The notes under the pieces are model-generated. The model ran no database searches, had not been told where the DNA came from, and saw only the letters and a list, made by a program, of their open reading frames with translations. A stretch of 64,000 nucleotides of DNA from Sphingomonadales bacterium Ga0077531 (GTDB taxonomy: Bacteria; Pseudomonadota; Alphaproteobacteria; Sphingomonadales; Sphingomonadaceae), in assembly GCA_001464915.1 (NCBI GenBank), contig LNED01000028.1:62001-126000 (forward strand). Reading direction: 5' to 3'. Positions 54,021 to 64,000 of the stretch are shown in pieces. Position 1 is the first letter of the stretch; the number at the start of each line of letters is the position of its first letter. Position numbers and translations under genes: made by a program.

Positions 54021-55695
54021 TCCGCTCGCAGGCGCCGCCTTGATCTAGCTGAACCCTGATCGCCTGCCCCAAAGATGCCTCGTTCGGCAGCGCAGCCTTG
54101 TCAAAAATGGGCTCAACAAGAGACGCTTGTGACGCAGCGGCTAAGCGATCACGGTGATTCTTCTGCAAGTCAATGTGTCCCGCAGACTTTTTCAATTGGC
54201 GGACGGCGGCATCATGTTCACGCCGCCGTCTGTCGCTTGCTTGGACGCCTGCATAGTCGTCCGGAGCGAAGAGAGTATCCAGCTCGAGAGGAGCCCAACC
54301 TGTCTCGGGAAATAAAACTAGCGGGCTCGCGCCTCTCCGCCAAGGTCGTGCAACGGTCAGCGTCCGGCCATTCACTAGGTTCGGGTGCCGGTAAATCGCG
54401 CCGGCGATCTTTAGCTTACCCCTAGATACACGACGGGTATCTCGGGTGCAAAAAGCGGCATCGATACGATCGACGGGAACGAGCAGGGGGCGCCAACCTC
54501 TATCAATGTTCTCTCTCAAGAGTTTTTGGGGAGTTTTGCCTGCGAAGGGACCGGTCGAAATCGGCTCATTCTCGAAGACACGCATCCTATCGTCCGCTTC
54601 TTGGGCAAACTCCTCGAATGATCCGGGGTAGGGCGCCGGTGGCTGACCCAGATGCGCAGTCTTGTTGCGCATGCGATCACCCCCGGTCCAACCCGCCATC
54701 TGCGAGAAGACAAACCGGTCTAGTGAGGCAAACTTGCTTTCGATAGGTTTCGATGCTGCCGAGTACGGCCGAGCATTGATAATGGTTCGTATATTTTGAT
54801 CCTGAAGCTCGGCTAGTGCACCCCGGATCATGTCTAAGATAAAGAACTCTGAGCCGTTGTCCCGGTAGAGTTGCTGAGGAAAGCCCCACATCGGGTCGCT
54901 TGCCATCTCGAGGAAAGTCACAGCGACATGCTCCTGGCGAATGCTTTGAGAAGGCTCCAGTAGGAAAAAGCGTCGGAACACACGCTGTGTTGCGGTGTCC
55001 ATGAACGCTATCATCCGTGGCCATGCAACCGAACCATCCGCTCTCGTAACCGCACAATCGACTACTTTCACGTCCATCACGATCTGCTGCATCGCCACCA
55101 GCACCTCGTTTGATCGTCTAATCCGCGGAAGTTGATCGTCATAAGTCTTGCGATCATGTGCCCGCACGTCGACTATCCTGAAGTATCTCGCCTCTCTCAC
55201 CCGGCGCTGCGAAATCGTGATCGCAGCTTCGGGCATATGTATGCGCATGTTATGGAGATGCCTCTGAAACGCAGTCACCACCTCTCGCCTGACCTGCTTC
55301 CAGCCTGCACGCTGAGCGGGCGATGACCATGCCGCTCTGATTAGCTGGTCAACCTTGGCCTGCAATGACGGCAGGAGGGCCGGATCGAAAGCCTTCAAGA
55401 ACTCTCGATCAAAGGTCCTAGAGACCCAGACACGGCGCGACGCTAGGTCGTTTCGTGAACTCCTATTGAGAGAATTTATATCGCCGCCCGTCGCTTCGAA
55501 CTTCGTAATCCACCGTTGCATTGTTCTGATCGGAACGCCCCATTTTCGGAAAGCGCGCCTAAGTTCAACGCCTCTTTCAAAACTCCGTGGCTTCGTTTCC
55601 AACGCTTCTTGAACAACTCTCCATCGGAATTGGATCAGAGCGACTCCCGGTGAGTCGGAGGGTTGGTAAGTGCCGGACGTGGGTTCGGAGCGCAT
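53944..55695 (-). CDS. DDE transposase with Mu-transpos C-terminal region, TnsB/TniA-like
   Basis: A 583-residue transposase. N-terminal helix-turn-helix region (VPIRTMQRWITKFEATGG), then the RNase-H-like core with candidate D-D-E: VVDCAVTR (about 213), YRDNGSEF (about 281) and KPIESKFAS (about 320), then a C-terminal Mu-type beta-barrel (VSRGKLKIAGAIYRHP, LTVARPW). Transcribed ahead of the ATPase. Start ATG overlaps the right inverted-repeat copy and has no evident Shine-Dalgarno. Element of Tn7/Mu type with two genes only. Confidence 0.85.
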   Translation of the reverse strand: MRSEPTSGTYQPSDSPGVALIQFRWRVVQEALETKPRSFERGVELRRAFRKWGVPIRTMQRWITKFEATGGDINSLNRSSRNDLASRRVWVSRTFDREFLKAFDPALLPSLQAKVDQLIRAAWSSPAQRAGWKQVRREVVTAFQRHLHNMRIHMPEAAITISQRRVREARYFRIVDVRAHDRKTYDDQLPRIRRSNEVLVAMQQIVMDVKVVDCAVTRADGSVAWPRMIAFMDTATQRVFRRFFLLEPSQSIRQEHVAVTFLEMASDPMWGFPQQLYRDNGSEFFILDMIRGALAELQDQNIRTIINARPYSAASKPIESKFASLDRFVFSQMAGWTGGDRMRNKTAHLGQPPAPYPGSFEEFAQEADDRMRVFENEPISTGPFAGKTPQKLLRENIDRGWRPLLVPVDRIDAAFCTRDTRRVSRGKLKIAGAIYRHPNLVNGRTLTVARPWRRGASPLVLFPETGWAPLELDTLFAPDDYAGVQASDRRRREHDAAVRQLKKSAGHIDLQKNHRDRLAAASQASLVEPIFDKAALPNEASLGQAIRVQLDQGGACERNDSPRDLSDTEELEHYLATRRRATR

Positions 55696-55699
55696 GAAT
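55684..55699 (-). repeat. Inverted-repeat partner (right) of the transposition module
   Basis: On the minus strand ATTCATGCGCTCCGAA, one base shorter than 53070-53086. It includes the transposase start codon. Confidence 0.4.
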
Positions 55700-55852
55700 G
55701 CGGATTTGCTCGGGTTCGTTCCACAAGCAACTCAATTCGACCGCTATTCGCGTCCGTGCACCGATCGCTCTATGCGAAGAAGAGGTGTCGTCGGTGGACG
55801 CCACCTTGTAAGATCAGATCCACGGGAGTCGTTATTTTGTGCTGCGCCTCTT

Positions 55853-55872
55853 GTGTTGCCAATGTGCAACAC
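55853..55872 (+). promoter_or_regulatory. Inverted repeat upstream of clpB
   Basis: GTGTTGC-N6-GCAACAC, a perfect 7-base-arm inverted repeat about 40 bases before the clpB start. Possibly an operator or part of the heat-shock control region; it could also be the outer part of a transposon end. No convincing sigma-32 promoter was identified. Confidence 0.35.
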
Positions 55873-55909
55873 TAACTTGAGGCGGCAACCTTTGGAGGGG
55901 TTAGACCAC

Positions 55910-58486
55910 ATGAATCTCGAAAAGTTCACCGACCGGGCAAAAGGCTTCCTGCAAAGCGCTCAGACCGTCGCGATCCGCATCAATCATCAACGCATCACGC
56001 CGCTGCATTTGCTCAAGGCACTGCTCGAAGACAGCGAAGGCATGGCTGCCGGGCTGATCCAGCGCGCAGGCGGTCAGGCACCCTTGGCCGTTGCGGCGGT
56101 GGATGCGGGACTTGCCAAGATTCCGGCAGTGACCGGCAGCGGCGCGCAGGCGACGCCGGGGCTGGATAATGACGCTGTGCGGGTGTTGGATCAGGCTGAG
56201 CAAATTGCCGACAAGGCGGGTGATAGCTACGTCACCGTGGAGCGGCTCCTGGTCGCGCTTGCCCTGTCGCAGACCGCGGCAGGTGAGGCCTTGAAGGCCG
56301 CTGGCGCCACACCCCAATCGCTCAACACCGCGATTGAACAGTTGCGCGGCGGCAAGCGGGCGGACAGCGCCAGCGCCGAAAACACCTATGATGCGATGGA
56401 GAAATACGCCCGCGACCTCACCCAGGCTGCGCGCGATGGCAAGCTTGATCCGGTGATCGGCCGCGACGAGGAAATCCGCCGCACGATCCAGATTCTCGCC
56501 CGCCGGACCAAGAACAATCCGGCCCTGATTGGCGAACCCGGCACCGGCAAAACCGCGATTGCAGAAGGGCTTGCGCTGCGGATTGCCAATGGTGATGTGC
56601 CTGACAGCCTCAAGGGCCGCACGTTGATGAGCCTCGACATGGGTTCGCTGATCGCAGGCGCGAAATATCGCGGCGAGTTTGAGGAACGACTCAAATCCGT
56701 GCTCGACGAGGTGAAGAACGCCGATGGCCAGATCATCCTGTTCATCGACGAGATGCACACCCTGATCGGCGCGGGTGCATCCGAAGGCTCGATGGATGCG
56801 TCTAACCTTTTGAAACCCGCGCTTTCTCGCGGCGAGTTGCATTGCATCGGCGCGACCACGCTCGACGAATATCAGAAGTATGTCGAGAAAGACCCCGCGC
56901 TCCAGCGGCGGTTCCAGCCGGTGTTCATTGCCGAACCGACGGTTGAGGACACAATCTCGATCCTGCGCGGGATCAAGGACAAATATGAACTCCACCACGG
57001 GGTACGCATCACCGACGGCGCGATTGTGGCGGCGGCGAAGCTGTCCGACCGTTACATCCAGAACCGCTTCCTGCCGGATAAAGCCATCGACCTGATGGAC
57101 GAGGCCGCCAGCCGCATCCGCATGGAAGTGGAGAGCAAGCCCGAGGAGATCGAAGCGCTCGACCGGCGGATCATCCAGCTCAAGATCGAAGAAAGCGCGC
57201 TAGGCAAAGAGACGGATCAGGCGTCGAAAGACCGCTTGGTCGCGCTGCGCGATGAACTTGCCAATCTCGAACAACAATCGGCAGAACTCACCACCCGCTG
57301 GCAGAATGAGCGCGACAAGATCGAGGCCGAAAGCCGGATCAAGGAAGCGCTCGATCATGCGCGGCTCGAACTTGAACAGGCGCAGCGCACTGGCGATTTG
57401 GCCAAGGCGGGCGAGCTGTCCTACGGGCGCATTCCCGAGCTTGAAAAGCAGCTTGCCGACGCGCAGGCGCTATCGGGCAACGCGATGCTGCGCGAGGAGG
57501 TGACCGAGGAGGACATTGCCGGCGTAGTCAGCCGCTGGACGGGTATTCCGGTTGACAAGATGATGGCGGGCGAACGCGAAAAGCTGCTGCAGATGGAAGC
57601 CATTATCGGCAAGCGCGTGATTGGCCAGAACCAGGCGATTACCGCCGTATCCAAGGCCGTCCGCCGCGCGCGCGCCGGGCTGCAAGATCCGGGCCGTCCG
57701 CTCGGCAGCTTCCTGTTCCTCGGCCCCACGGGCGTCGGCAAGACCGAACTGACCAAGGCGCTGGCCGGGTTCCTGTTCGACGATGACAGCGCGATGGTGC
57801 GGATCGACATGAGCGAGTTCATGGAGAAGCACGCGGTCGCGCGGCTGATCGGCGCGCCTCCGGGCTATGTCGGGTACGAAGAGGGCGGGGTGCTGACCGA
57901 GGCGGTGCGCCGCCGCCCCTATCAGGTGGTGCTGTTCGACGAGGTCGAAAAGGCGCATTCGGACGTCTTCAACGTGCTGTTGCAGGTGCTCGATGATGGC
58001 CGCCTGACCGATGGACAGGGCCGTGTGGTGGATTTCAGCAACACGCTGATCATCCTGACCTCGAACCTCGGCAGCCAGTATCTCGCCAATCTGCCCGATG
58101 GGGCCGATGTGACGAATGTCGAAAAGGACGTGATGGACGTGGTGCGCGGGCATTTCCGGCCCGAATTCCTCAACCGGCTGGACGAGATCATCCTGTTCCA
58201 CCGTTTGGGTCAGGAGCACATGGCGCCGATTGTCGAGATTCAGGTGGGCCGGGTGCAAAAACTGCTCGCCGACCGCAAGATCACGATTGAACTGACCGAT
58301 GCGGCGCTGCGCTGGCTTGGGCGCGTGGGGTATGATCCGGTGTACGGCGCGCGGCCACTGAAGCGCGCGGTGCAGAAGTATCTGCAAGACCCGCTGGCTG
58401 AAATGCTGCTGGAGGGCAAACTGCCCGATGGCGCCACGCTGGCGATTGATGAAGGTGATGGCGCGTTAACGATGGCGATCCGCTGA
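55910..58486 (+). CDS. clpB: ATP-dependent disaggregase ClpB
   Basis: An 858-residue Hsp100 protein. The N-domain starts [21 protein letters not shown]1 Walker A is GEPGTGKTA; the coiled-coil middle domain (about 400-525) carries the [19 protein letters not shown] region; NBD2 Walker A is GPTGVGKTE; the C-terminus is intact. Shine-Dalgarno GGAGG before ATG 55910; the 80-codon upstream extension of the frame lies in the transposon border and is rejected. Rescues aggregated proteins with DnaK. Marks return to core chromosome. Confidence 0.97.
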   Translation: MNLEKFTDRAKGFLQSAQTVAIRINHQRITPLHLLKALLEDSEGMAAGLIQRAGGQAPLAVAAVDAGLAKIPAVTGSGAQATPGLDNDAVRVLDQAEQIADKAGDSYVTVERLLVALALSQTAAGEALKAAGATPQSLNTAIEQLRGGKRADSASAENTYDAMEKYARDLTQAARDGKLDPVIGRDEEIRRTIQILARRTKNNPALIGEPGTGKTAIAEGLALRIANGDVPDSLKGRTLMSLDMGSLIAGAKYRGEFEERLKSVLDEVKNADGQIILFIDEMHTLIGAGASEGSMDASNLLKPALSRGELHCIGATTLDEYQKYVEKDPALQRRFQPVFIAEPTVEDTISILRGIKDKYELHHGVRITDGAIVAAAKLSDRYIQNRFLPDKAIDLMDEAASRIRMEVESKPEEIEALDRRIIQLKIEESALGKETDQASKDRLVALRDELANLEQQSAELTTRWQNERDKIEAESRIKEALDHARLELEQAQRTGDLAKAGELSYGRIPELEKQLADAQALSGNAMLREEVTEEDIAGVVSRWTGIPVDKMMAGEREKLLQMEAIIGKRVIGQNQAITAVSKAVRRARAGLQDPGRPLGSFLFLGPTGVGKTELTKALAGFLFDDDSAMVRIDMSEFMEKHAVARLIGAPPGYVGYEEGGVLTEAVRRRPYQVVLFDEVEKAHSDVFNVLLQVLDDGRLTDGQGRVVDFSNTLIILTSNLGSQYLANLPDGADVTNVEKDVMDVVRGHFRPEFLNRLDEIILFHRLGQEHMAPIVEIQVGRVQKLLADRKITIELTDAALRWLGRVGYDPVYGARPLKRAVQKYLQDPLAEMLLEGKLPDGATLAIDEGDGALTMAIR

Positions 58487-58514
58487 CGCCCAACATCAAA
58501 TCCTAACACACAAC

Positions 58515-58544
58515 AAAAAAGGCCCCGGTTTCCCGGGGCCTTTT
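58515..58544. terminator. Bidirectional terminator between clpB and the TonB-dependent receptor
   Basis: GGCCCCGG-TTTC-CCGGGGCC (58521-58540) flanked by AAAAAA and TTTT; serves the convergent clpB and receptor genes. Confidence 0.92.
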
Positions 58545-58566
58545 CGTTTGGCGTGATCGGTAAGGA

Positions 58567-61500
58567 TCAGAACCGCTTGGATACGCTTGCCGAGAAGGTG
58601 CGGCCGAAAGCGTCGTTGATCGAGGCCGGGATACAGAACCCGAAGTAATCCTGGCAGCGACGATCGAAGGCGTTGTTCACCACCACGTTGAAGCGGAAGT
58701 TATCATCGGTTTCGAAGTACACGTTGAAATCGACCGTCACGTAATCTTCGAGCTGGTCAAATTCACGCGTGTCCGGGGTACGGCCAGCGCGCGAGAACAG
58801 GCCTTCGCCGGTGTAGTTGACCACCGAGCCGAAGCCCCAGTTCTTGCCGAGGTAGTTGGCAGCCAACTGACCCACGAACTGTTCGTCACCAATCGTTCCG
58901 TGAGTCGGCTGCGGGCCAATGCCGGTGATGTTGACTTGGCGGAACAGGGTGACGTTGAGGTCACCACGCAGCTGGATCGAACCTGCAACACCGAGATCTT
59001 CAAGCGAAGTGGTGTACAGCGCCGAGGCCACGATGCCTTCGTAATCAATCGACTGACCGTTGACGAAGCCCGTGGTCACGCCCGGATTGGTCGGGTTGCT
59101 GACGACTTCACCGTTCGATTCGCGCTGGATCAACGAGCAGAACTGGTTGCCGTTGGCCGGATCGGCGGTGTTGAAGATCGGGTTGTCGAAACAGGCCGAG
59201 TTGATCTGTGCCGAGGTCAGGTTCGCAATCGGATTGGTGATGGCGATGTTGATGTAGTCAACCGTGACCGAGAAGTTCGGCAGGAACCAAGGACGGATGA
59301 TACCACCCACGCTCCAGCTGTCAGCCTGCTCGTTTTCGAGGTTCGGGTTACCACCGCTGACCTGCGGCACCGAAGCCTGCGCCGCGATCTGCGGACGCGA
59401 GATGTTCGGGAAGGCAGCCAGGAAGGCATCGCAGTTACGCTGACGATCAGGACGAACGGTTGGGTTCGCCGCGCTGATTGCCTGCGGCAAGCAGAGGTCG
59501 GGAACGAAACCGAACAGGTTCGAACGGGGCAGGAACAGTTCGGTCAATGCAGGTGCACGGAACGAACGGGTGAAGTTCCCGCGGAGTTCGATGTCACGCA
59601 CCGGCGCAATGCTGCCACCAGCTGCCCACGAGAAGAACCCACCGTTGATCGAGTTATCGACATAACGGCCACGCCCGTAAACGATGGCCGATTCGATCAG
59701 CGCATCATTGTCCGGTGTGACCAGCGGCACGTTGATTTCACCGAACACTTCGTTCAGCTCGAACGAACCACCAACCGGAGCAACGGCAGCGCCGCGGCCC
59801 CGACCCTGACGGTCGAATTCCGAAGGAGTGAAATCGCCCGATTCCTTGCGATATTCGTAACCGAGGTTCACGCCGACATCATTGCCGAAGATCTGGAACG
59901 GGGTGCCGCCGACGTTGGCGTTGAAGACGATCTGTTCAAGCGACGAGACCGACGACGAATCTTCGATGATGTAGTCGATTGCAGCTGCACTCGCCTGATC
60001 GCCGAAGAAGTTCAACGGTACGCAGCGGCTATCAGCGACCGGTGCAGGAATACCTGCTGCCGCATTCGGGGTCTGCGCGAGGGTCGTCGGTGTCGTCGAG
60101 CAGACGATCTGGCCGTTCACACGAGCGACGTTGACCGCGTTGACGAAGTTCTGGGCGTTGATGTCCTGACGGAAGTCAGTGGTATCGGAATTGCCGTAGT
60201 TGAACGACACTTCCCAGTTCCAGTCATTTTCACCGAGTTCGAAATCACCGCGAGCGCCAACCACGCCGCGCAGGAATTCGGTTTCAGCAAAGCCGGTCAA
60301 GTCAGCAAAGGCGATGTTTGCGCGAGCAACATTGAAGTTACCGGTCACACCTGCGGTCTGAAGAACGCCGCGTGCCTGATCGTTCAGGAACGGGTTGTCG
60401 AGGTTGAACCTCAGCGCACCGCTCAGCCCACCGAACAGGGTCGAGTTGAAGGTTGGCTGCTGCACCAGCTCGTTGGCGCGCGCGTCATAGTATTGCGCTT
60501 CAACGAAGACGTTGATGTTTTCGGTCACATCGTAGTTCAGGAACAGGTTTGCCCCGAAGCGGCGCAGGTCCGACGTTAGCTGGCCGAAGTCGGAGAACTG
60601 GAACGCACGATCGCCGCCAATGCCGCGAATGCCGTTGGCGGTTGCGCCGCCGACATTGAGCGGGCGCGTACCGGGGTTGAACGGCACCAGATTGCCACCA
60701 GCATCAAACTGGAAAGCGCCGGCAGCGTTGTTGAAGATGCCGTCAAGATCGGCGCCCGCAGTCGTTACACCGCCAGGACCTTCGATGATCAGGCCAAGAG
60801 CGGAAAGCGCGAAAATGCGCGACGGGGAAAACAGCGCAGTGTCGGTAACACCGTCTGCCGCACCCGTGTTGAGCGCAAGGTTCGGGTTGATCCGGCCTGC
60901 AAGAATGGTGTTCTGCTGGGTTTCGATTTCGTCGAGGAACACCGAACGCCTGCTCTGCAGAATACCGTCGGTTTGGGTGTAGAACGACGAGACCTGAATG
61001 TGGCCGCGGTCATCAGCGAAGCTGGTGCCGTATGCGCCTTCGAAGCGGTAGGCGAACCCATCGCCTTCTTCGGTGATGCTGGCGGTGGCATTCAGGCTGA
61101 GGCCTTCGTATTGATCATCAAGGATGATGTTGACGGTGCCTGCAATTGCGTCCGAGCCGTAAACCGGTGCACCGGCGGTCGAGGCGATGTCGATCTGCTT
61201 GACCAGCGCGGTGGGGACGATGTTGAGATCGACCTGCAAGCCCGGGGCAGCGTTACCGAAAAACGACGGGGAGTTCGACGACACAACCCGGCGACCGTTG
61301 ATCAGCGTCAACGTGCGGTTGGTGCCGAGGCCGAAGTTGTTGATGAAGTTCACACCCTGACCGAACGCGCCCTGCGCGCCATCGGGAGTGACCGAACCAC
61401 GGATCTGCGGCAGATCGTTCAGAGCATCGGCAACGTTGATGAAGTTGCGATTCTCGATGTACGCGCTGTCGATCGTGTTGGTGGGTTCGGTCGATTGCAG

Positions 61501-61692
61501 GTTGGGAAGGCGAATACGCGAACCGGTAACCGTGATCCCCTTCGATTCTGCCGGAGCAGCTTCGGTGGTGACGACCGCTTCTTCCTCGTCAGTCGCGTCC
61601 TGCGCGACCGCAGGAGCGGAAACAGCCAATGCGGCAACGCCGACACTAGCAAAAAGACCGATACGACGATCGGCTTCGAAGAACCTTTTCAT
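58567..61692 (-). CDS. TonB-dependent outer-membrane receptor
   Basis: A 1041-residue receptor from ATG 61692. Signal peptide (ending APAVAQ), an acidic linker, plug domain with ITVTGSRIRLPN, LINGRRVV and IDIASTAGAPVYGSDAIAGT, then a long barrel ending SASVSKRF (aromatic C-terminus). Loops are rich in Asn. Family is the large sphingomonad RIRLPN-type receptor group; ligand unknown. The gene is monocistronic by terminator and lies downstream of a small secreted protein gene and the sulfotransferase. Confidence 0.93.
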   Translation of the reverse strand: MKRFFEADRRIGLFASVGVAALAVSAPAVAQDATDEEEAVVTTEAAPAESKGITVTGSRIRLPNLQSTEPTNTIDSAYIENRNFINVADALNDLPQIRGSVTPDGAQGAFGQGVNFINNFGLGTNRTLTLINGRRVVSSNSPSFFGNAAPGLQVDLNIVPTALVKQIDIASTAGAPVYGSDAIAGTVNIILDDQYEGLSLNATASITEEGDGFAYRFEGAYGTSFADDRGHIQVSSFYTQTDGILQSRRSVFLDEIETQQNTILAGRINPNLALNTGAADGVTDTALFSPSRIFALSALGLIIEGPGGVTTAGADLDGIFNNAAGAFQFDAGGNLVPFNPGTRPLNVGGATANGIRGIGGDRAFQFSDFGQLTSDLRRFGANLFLNYDVTENINVFVEAQYYDARANELVQQPTFNSTLFGGLSGALRFNLDNPFLNDQARGVLQTAGVTGNFNVARANIAFADLTGFAETEFLRGVVGARGDFELGENDWNWEVSFNYGNSDTTDFRQDINAQNFVNAVNVARVNGQIVCSTTPTTLAQTPNAAAGIPAPVADSRCVPLNFFGDQASAAAIDYIIEDSSSVSSLEQIVFNANVGGTPFQIFGNDVGVNLGYEYRKESGDFTPSEFDRQGRGRGAAVAPVGGSFELNEVFGEINVPLVTPDNDALIESAIVYGRGRYVDNSINGGFFSWAAGGSIAPVRDIELRGNFTRSFRAPALTELFLPRSNLFGFVPDLCLPQAISAANPTVRPDRQRNCDAFLAAFPNISRPQIAAQASVPQVSGGNPNLENEQADSWSVGGIIRPWFLPNFSVTVDYINIAITNPIANLTSAQINSACFDNPIFNTADPANGNQFCSLIQRESNGEVVSNPTNPGVTTGFVNGQSIDYEGIVASALYTTSLEDLGVAGSIQLRGDLNVTLFRQVNITGIGPQPTHGTIGDEQFVGQLAANYLGKNWGFGSVVNYTGEGLFSRAGRTPDTREFDQLEDYVTVDFNVYFETDDNFRFNVVVNNAFDRRCQDYFGFCIPASINDAFGRTFSASVSKRF

Positions 61693-61875
61693 GGATGAGA
61701 GTCCCTTGTTGAGAGCGGAGCGCCCCGCTGGGATCGTTTTAAAGGGGATTCTCACCTTAGGTGCAACGCTCGGGCCCCTGGCTGAACAAATATTCACAAT
61801 TAAGTTGCGTGACGTTGCAGTTTTGCAACAATTGGACGCTAGCGAGCGCGCCACCTCCGCGCCGCAGCGATACTG

Positions 61876-62430
61876 TTACCGCACGCGGCGGCCCTTCACG
61901 CCTTTTTGGCCGTTGATCCGCAGGAAATAGCTGCTGAGCGCAGCGGCGCGAATTTCGATCGGCTGACCGACGCGCGGGCGCAGCAAGCGGGCGGGAACCT
62001 CGCTCAGCTGCCATTCGGCGCCTTCTTCGGTGGTTATGATGTAGGTGCCCTCGGCCCCGCTGCGCACAGCGGTGATGGTGGTCTGTAGCGTGGTGAATTC
62101 CTCCGCCTGTGCGGGGTCTTCCTTATCGCTATTGCCGCCGAAAATGCCGAGGTCGGGCAGCGCAAATCCAAACAGCTTGCGGCGGGTCTGGCGTACGTCC
62201 TCACGGTCAACCACCGTCACTTCGCCTTCGCTGCTGGCCGAAACGATCGATCCGACCGCAGCGTCATAACAGGCGAGCCTTTCGGCGGTGTCGGTCTTGC
62301 CCTGACAGGCACGTAGGGCGGTGACGTAAGCGCTCTCGCTCTTTTCATCCTGTGCGGCGAGCGGCGCGGCGGCGGCCAACATCAATACTACGGCGGCAAG
62401 TGGTGCTGCGGCGGCGCGGTAATGGGTCAC
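61876..62430 (-). CDS. Small secreted hypothetical protein (184 aa)
   Basis: GTG start with GGGGAGAG seven bases upstream. Signal peptide (ending AAPLAAQ). The mature part begins with a CQGKTDTAERLACYDAAVG motif (ACQGK..ERLACYDAA), typical of short periplasmic proteins found near TonB-dependent receptors, and ends in a small beta domain (YIITTEEGAEWQL, RVGQPIEIR, YFLRINGQ). Function unknown. Confidence 0.75.
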   Translation of the reverse strand: MTHYRAAAAPLAAVVLMLAAAAPLAAQDEKSESAYVTALRACQGKTDTAERLACYDAAVGSIVSASSEGEVTVVDREDVRQTRRKLFGFALPDLGIFGGNSDKEDPAQAEEFTTLQTTITAVRSGAEGTYIITTEEGAEWQLSEVPARLLRPRVGQPIEIRAAALSSYFLRINGQKGVKGRRVR

Positions 62431-62515
62431 GGTGTTGCTCTCCCCGGTGGGCCGCTTTGGCCCCGTTCTTTCCCCGATGAATAGAACCGCGCGCCTGCGA
62501 AGGCAAACGCTGGCG

Positions 62516-64000
62516 TCAGTCGTCATACCCCATCTGCCGCGCCCACGGATCAAGGATCGGCAGCACTGGCGCGAGTTGATTGGCATAGCGCCGCCACCGG
62601 CCACTGGCGCGGGTGTAAAGCTGCTCGCCGATCTGGGCGTAGCTGGCAGTGCGAACGCGGGTGCGGGTGCGCGCGGTTTCCTCATGCGCGAGCAGATTGT
62701 CGTTCCAGTCCAGCCCCAGCCAGCTGACCAGCGGCTGCAATTCGGCCTGCGGATCTTCGACCAGCCGTTCATAGCGAACGGCGTGTGCGGCAATCGGGAA
62801 GAGCGCGTTCGCACGGTGCCAGGCACGGAACGCGGCGTCATAGGTCTGCGCCGCCTCGGTCAGATCGGTGAAGCTGCGCATGGCGTGGTTGAGCGTGAAA
62901 TTAGCCATGAAGCAGCTGAGCACAACATCCGCCGGATGCCGTTCTGCAAGAATGAAGCGCGCGTTCGGGAACAAGCGGTGGATCGCAGGTACCCGCGCCA
63001 TGTTGAGCGGATGCTTGTCGACCAGCCAGTGCCCTTCGCGCCAGCCATAGCGCAAAGCAGTGTCGAAATAGGATTCGCGCAGCTGCTTGATCCGGTCTGG
63101 GGTTAGCGTGGCTAGATCATCCGCGCCCAATGCCGCCAGCGTCTCGGCCATCATCGGGCGTTCTTCGAGCACGCTGAGTTCGGGCAGACCCATCAGCATG
63201 GTGTCGAGCAGGGTGGTGCCGGAACGCGGGAAGCCGACGAGGAAGATTGGATCGGGCCGCGCCGAATCGGCGGGCAGGGCGGGTGTCCAGCTGGCTACCC
63301 AGCTATCGCTCCACCCAGCGACATCGGCCTCCAGGCTTTCACGATAGCTCGGCCCCTTGTGCGGCGGGGCATCGGCGATCGCGGCGGCATTCATGCGCTC
63401 GAACGCGACAAAGGCGCGTTCGGAATCGCCAAGACGCTCAGCGATATTGCCGATCAGCGCCTCTCGCCGCATTGGGTGGATCGACTCCGGGATCGCCTCG
63501 GCATGGCGCATCGCGTCTGCAAACCGCCCTTCGCGCTGTGCCAGCCAGGCGTGGAGGAAGGCGACTTCGGGCGGGCAGGCCGCCGGGTCGAGCGCGGCAA
63601 GGAATGCAGCCAGCGCCTCGGTGCGGTTGGTCGCTTCGTAGAGCCGCCCGAGTTCGAGATGCGATTCACCGAAGTCGGGCCAACGCTCCACCGCTGCTTC
63701 CAGCACGATGATCGCCTGATCCAATTCCTCGACATGGGCGAGCGCCAGCGCAAGCTCGGTCTGCACCGCGCGGTTATCGGGCGCGATTGCAGCTGCATCG
63801 CGGGCCACTTTCAGTCGCGCCGCACCGCGGTCAGCCCCGCGCAGCACATCGGCGAGGTTGAGGTAGATCAACGCCTCATTCGGCGCATGGGTGATGGCGA
63901 GTTCAAATGCGCTAATCGCGCGGTCAACATTGCCGATCTTGGCGTGGATGTTGCCGAGATTGTTCCAGCTCATCGCGTCGTCCGGCTCAGCCTTGAGCGT
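62516..64000 (-). CDS. TPR-repeat sulfotransferase, 5' end outside window
   Basis: The frame is open at the right edge (coding continues upstream of the Met at 63973 as TLKAEPDDA), so the N-terminus is missing. The N-terminal half has TPR repeats (NLGNIHAKIGNVDRAISAFELA). The sulfotransferase part has the PAPS loop VGFPRSGTTLLDTML and RFILAERHPADVVLS. Fused TPR-sulfotransferases are common in sphingomonads beside TonB-dependent receptors; substrate unknown. Confidence 0.9.
   Translation of the reverse strand, partial: TLKAEPDDAMSWNNLGNIHAKIGNVDRAISAFELAITHAPNEALIYLNLADVLRGADRGAARLKVARDAAAIAPDNRAVQTELALALAHVEELDQAIIVLEAAVERWPDFGESHLELGRLYEATNRTEALAAFLAALDPAACPPEVAFLHAWLAQREGRFADAMRHAEAIPESIHPMRREALIGNIAERLGDSERAFVAFERMNAAAIADAPPHKGPSYRESLEADVAGWSDSWVASWTPALPADSARPDPIFLVGFPRSGTTLLDTMLMGLPELSVLEERPMMAETLAALGADDLATLTPDRIKQLRESYFDTALRYGWREGHWLVDKHPLNMARVPAIHRLFPNARFILAERHPADVVLSCFMANFTLNHAMRSFTDLTEAAQTYDAAFRAWHRANALFPIAAHAVRYERLVEDPQAELQPLVSWLGLDWNDNLLAHEETARTRTRVRTASYAQIGEQLYTRASGRWRRYANQLAPVLPILDPWARQMGYDD

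Noticed and set aside
55670..55909. N-terminal extension of ClpB
   Set aside because: ClpB begins [10 protein letters not shown] in all relatives I know, and the Shine-Dalgarno fits ATG 55910.
46122..55909. tRNA-linked integrative element with att sites or a CRISPR-associated Tn7 system
   Set aside because: No tRNA, integrase, direct att repeat, CRISPR array, cas gene or TniQ was seen.
58900..60579. Plus-strand reading frame (559 codons) opposite the TonB-dependent receptor
   Set aside because: Antisense shadow without motifs, inside an unambiguous receptor gene.

Overview
The window reads as a high-GC alphaproteobacterial chromosome, most likely order Sphingomonadales (Erythrobacter/Porphyrobacter-like). 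This is inferred from the TonB-dependent receptor beside a TPR-sulfotransferase, the ccoNOQP-GHIS-hemN order, and the acs-crbR-crbS layout, not from a marker gene. No rRNA, tRNA or CRISPR array was seen.

Bases 1-16367 hold the most unusual content. A plus-strand operon (5'-truncated multihaem cytochrome, lipoprotein with two HbpS/GlcG-like domains, beta-barrel porin, decahaem cytochrome with an LVIVD propeller) converges, 3 bases apart, on a minus-strand operon: a soluble FAD / double cyclic-nucleotide-binding / four-[4Fe-4S] oxidoreductase, a five-helix membrane protein, an FHA-decahaem cytochrome and a CpdA-like phosphodiesterase. A CcmI-like TPR gene is divergent. Together they look like a complete transmembrane and trans-outer-membrane electron conduit, possibly gated by cyclic nucleotide and by phosphothreonine. 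I do not recognise it as a described system.

Bases 16543-30235 hold a TonB-domain protein, gdhA, and the cbb3 oxidase locus (ccoNOQP, ccoGHIS, a small Cys/His-rich protein, hemN). A FixK-type regulator and ompW follow. Two perfect FNR/FixK boxes explain their control. A perfect parS site lies at 30373-30388, suggesting a position in the origin-proximal part of the chromosome.

Bases 30417-39741 form an acetate-use region: DcaP-like porin, acs, the CrbR/CrbS two-component system and an MHS-family transporter. A shared palindrome (TCAGACMAAGGTCT) lies upstream of dcaP/acs and of the transporter. A degenerate stretch, a small beta-rich protein, an M16 protease and a penicillin-acylase-family enzyme follow.

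Bases 46122-55909 look like an accessory island: ParB-methyltransferase, DUF5681 protein, unknown gene, truncated PD-(D/E)XK nuclease, C-protein-like regulator with its own operator, orphan Tat leader, S9 peptidase, and a two-gene Tn7/Mu-type transposition module. The core chromosome resumes with clpB, a TonB-dependent receptor, a small secreted protein and a TPR-sulfotransferase that runs off the right edge.
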